From Ruminococcus sp. (lineage in GTDB: Bacteria; Bacillota; Clostridia; Lachnospirales; Lachnospiraceae): a stretch of 64,000 bases of DNA. Each line of letters begins with the position of its first letter. Position 1 is the stretch's first letter. The stretch covers positions 1-64,000 of the forward strand of contig JACERV010000013.1 of the NCBI GenBank assembly GCA_013911065.1, read 5' to 3'. Positions 63,159-64,000 of the stretch are shown here, one piece after another. The notes beneath the pieces were generated by a model, which searched no databases, was not told the DNA's origin, and worked only from the letters and a program-made list of their open reading frames with translations. The position numbers and the translations under genes were made by a program.

Positions 63159-64000
63159 TTAAAGTGATATATCTGCAGTTTTATGTTTCGGGTGAGAAAG
63201 ATGTTCTTTGTTTGCATCTTTCACGCCATCTATTGCCTGATCCAGCTTGCGCTGCTGGAAGCGGTCTGCCTTTTCAAAAACACGTTCTTTGGTATCGTAA
63301 TGATATACCTCATCCGTCAGTCTCTCTTCCGGCGAAACCTGTGTATGATTGACTTCATTAACCATTGCCTTCAGCTCTTTATGATCCAGAGAACCGTCAT
63401 CCGGGACAACAATCATCTCGTTGATTGAGGAAGGCAGGATGAAATAATCTCCCTTTAAGGACTCCCCAATCTGATCTAACATTCCAGGATAGAAGAGCGC
63501 GGAAGCCCCATCTACTGTTTGTTCATTTGAAACAACCGTCAAAGGGGTGGGGTTAGCTGAAATCATCTGATCCATTTCTTCTTCCATTGCTTTCAGTTCT
63601 TCAGCCCCCATACCGGATGCTTTCATATCATCCAGCATCATGCGCCGAAGCAGTTTGTCCATGTTTTCTACTGTCGCAGGAAGCACTTTAGGACTGCTTA
63701 CAAGAGCATCCTGATACAGTTGTTCTTTCGTAATGCCGTACTGCTCCATGATGTTGTTGGTGATCATAGTGGAAGCCAGTCCCTCTTCACCAAGATCTAC
63801 CGCCAGATGGAAAGTGATCGCAAGGTCTTCTTTTAATTCATAAGGAACATTCTGTAAAAGCTCCTGATTCTTTTCAGCCGAGGATACCCGCATAAACAAT
63901 TTTTCTTTTGCCAGGTCATACTGCAAGATACTTCCTATATTTAAGCCAGGCTGATATCTTTGGATGATGGCTGAAATCTTCTCCATGGCATCATAAATGC
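63159..64000 (-). CDS. DUF5688-family protein (partial, runs off the window)
   Basis: At least 280 codons of a DUF5688-like protein of conjugative elements. The frame is open at the window edge (…IYDAMEKISAIIQRYQPGLN…), so the real start lies beyond 64000; the ATG at 63986 is internal. Seen: VPYELKEDLAITFHLAV, ITNNIMEQYGITKEQLYQDAL, SGASALFYPGMLDQIGESL-like strand and YFILPSSINEMIVVPDDG. Family members lie in the regulatory/accessory part of Tn1549-like ICEs and have no assigned activity. Confidence 0.8.
   Translation of the reverse strand, partial: IYDAMEKISAIIQRYQPGLNIGSILQYDLAKEKLFMRVSSAEKNQELLQNVPYELKEDLAITFHLAVDLGEEGLASTMITNNIMEQYGITKEQLYQDALVSSPKVLPATVENMDKLLRRMMLDDMKASGMGAEELKAMEEEMDQMISANPTPLTVVSNEQTVDGASALFYPGMLDQIGESLKGDYFILPSSINEMIVVPDDGSLDHKELKAMVNEVNHTQVSPEERLTDEVYHYDTKERVFEKADRFQQRKLDQAIDGVKDANKEHLSHPKHKTADISL

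Overview
The window is low-GC Bacillota DNA. Strong Shine-Dalgarno sites, hairpin-plus-T-run terminators and ATGA-coupled genes are seen throughout. Gene families (Tn916-type integrase, DUF6462, DUF5688, TTRAP, YodL/ArdC proteins, GntP, Bai-like flavin enzymes) fit an anaerobic gut Lachnospiraceae-type bacterium. The species cannot be named from sequence alone. No tRNA, rRNA or CRISPR array was seen.

Layout. (1) 0.1-1.9 kb: a two-component system. (2) 2.6-10 kb: an integrative/mobilizable module with tyrosine integrase, three small DNA-binding proteins, an orphan tRNA-binding protein, a hairpin-rich oriT candidate, MobC and relaxase. A pyrimidine cassette follows (MazG-like small protein, ThyX, dUTPase), then an IS200 remnant. 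(3) 10.08-13.80 kb: a group IIC-type intron carrying a second group II intron inside its reverse transcriptase (RT) gene, a twintron. (4) 13.9-17.4 kb: flavin reductase, metallo-hydrolase and DsbA/FrnE genes under a divergent TetR, then transposon debris. (5) 17.9-30.9 kb: a long CoA-thioester catabolic operon on the minus strand behind a LacI regulator. It holds thiolase, acyl-CoA ligase, CoA-transferase, VOC epimerase-like protein, 3-hydroxyacyl-CoA dehydrogenase, GntP permease, cyclase-family hydrolase, MFS carrier, thioesterase, glycerate kinase and type III pantothenate kinase. (6) 31-45.9 kb: a broken GH1 gene, an Old-Yellow-Enzyme/DUF169 pair behind TetR-like operators, general PTS genes (HPr lacking Ser46, pyrophosphatase, EI), a lactonase-like hydrolase, a beta-glucoside PTS with phospho-beta-glucosidase, a frameshifted AraC-GH39 sensor, and a TetR gene followed by an orphan copy of the flavin-enzyme promoter. 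(7) 46-48 kb: an apparently leaderless ArsR regulator with a radical SAM gene and an iron-sulfur flavoprotein. (8) 48.2-58.8 kb: a nest of mobile elements. (9) 58.8-64 kb: ICE accessory genes that run off the window.

The most striking structure is the nest at 48185-58765. A second IIC-type intron, related but not identical to the first, is split twice. At the codons for its RT YADD motif sits a 1868-bp group II intron that matches, wherever compared, the one in the first IIC intron at the equivalent site. In the 3' end of the same RT gene sits a 6855-bp DDE/AAA-ATPase transposon with 5'-TGT...ACA-3' ends and a 6-bp target duplication (GCATCT). That transposon's own transposase gene is split just before its catalytic glutamate by a 3.5-kb element of three overlapping tyrosine recombinases (a RIT element) flanked by a 7-bp repeat (AAAAAGC). 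Subtracting the insertions restores both reading frames exactly and leaves two host introns of almost equal length (1857 and 1852 nt).

The integrase side (2.6-10 kb) and the ICE side (58.8-64 kb) could be two parts of one large element whose cargo is the metabolic region between them. This is inference: no attachment sites could be matched inside the window.
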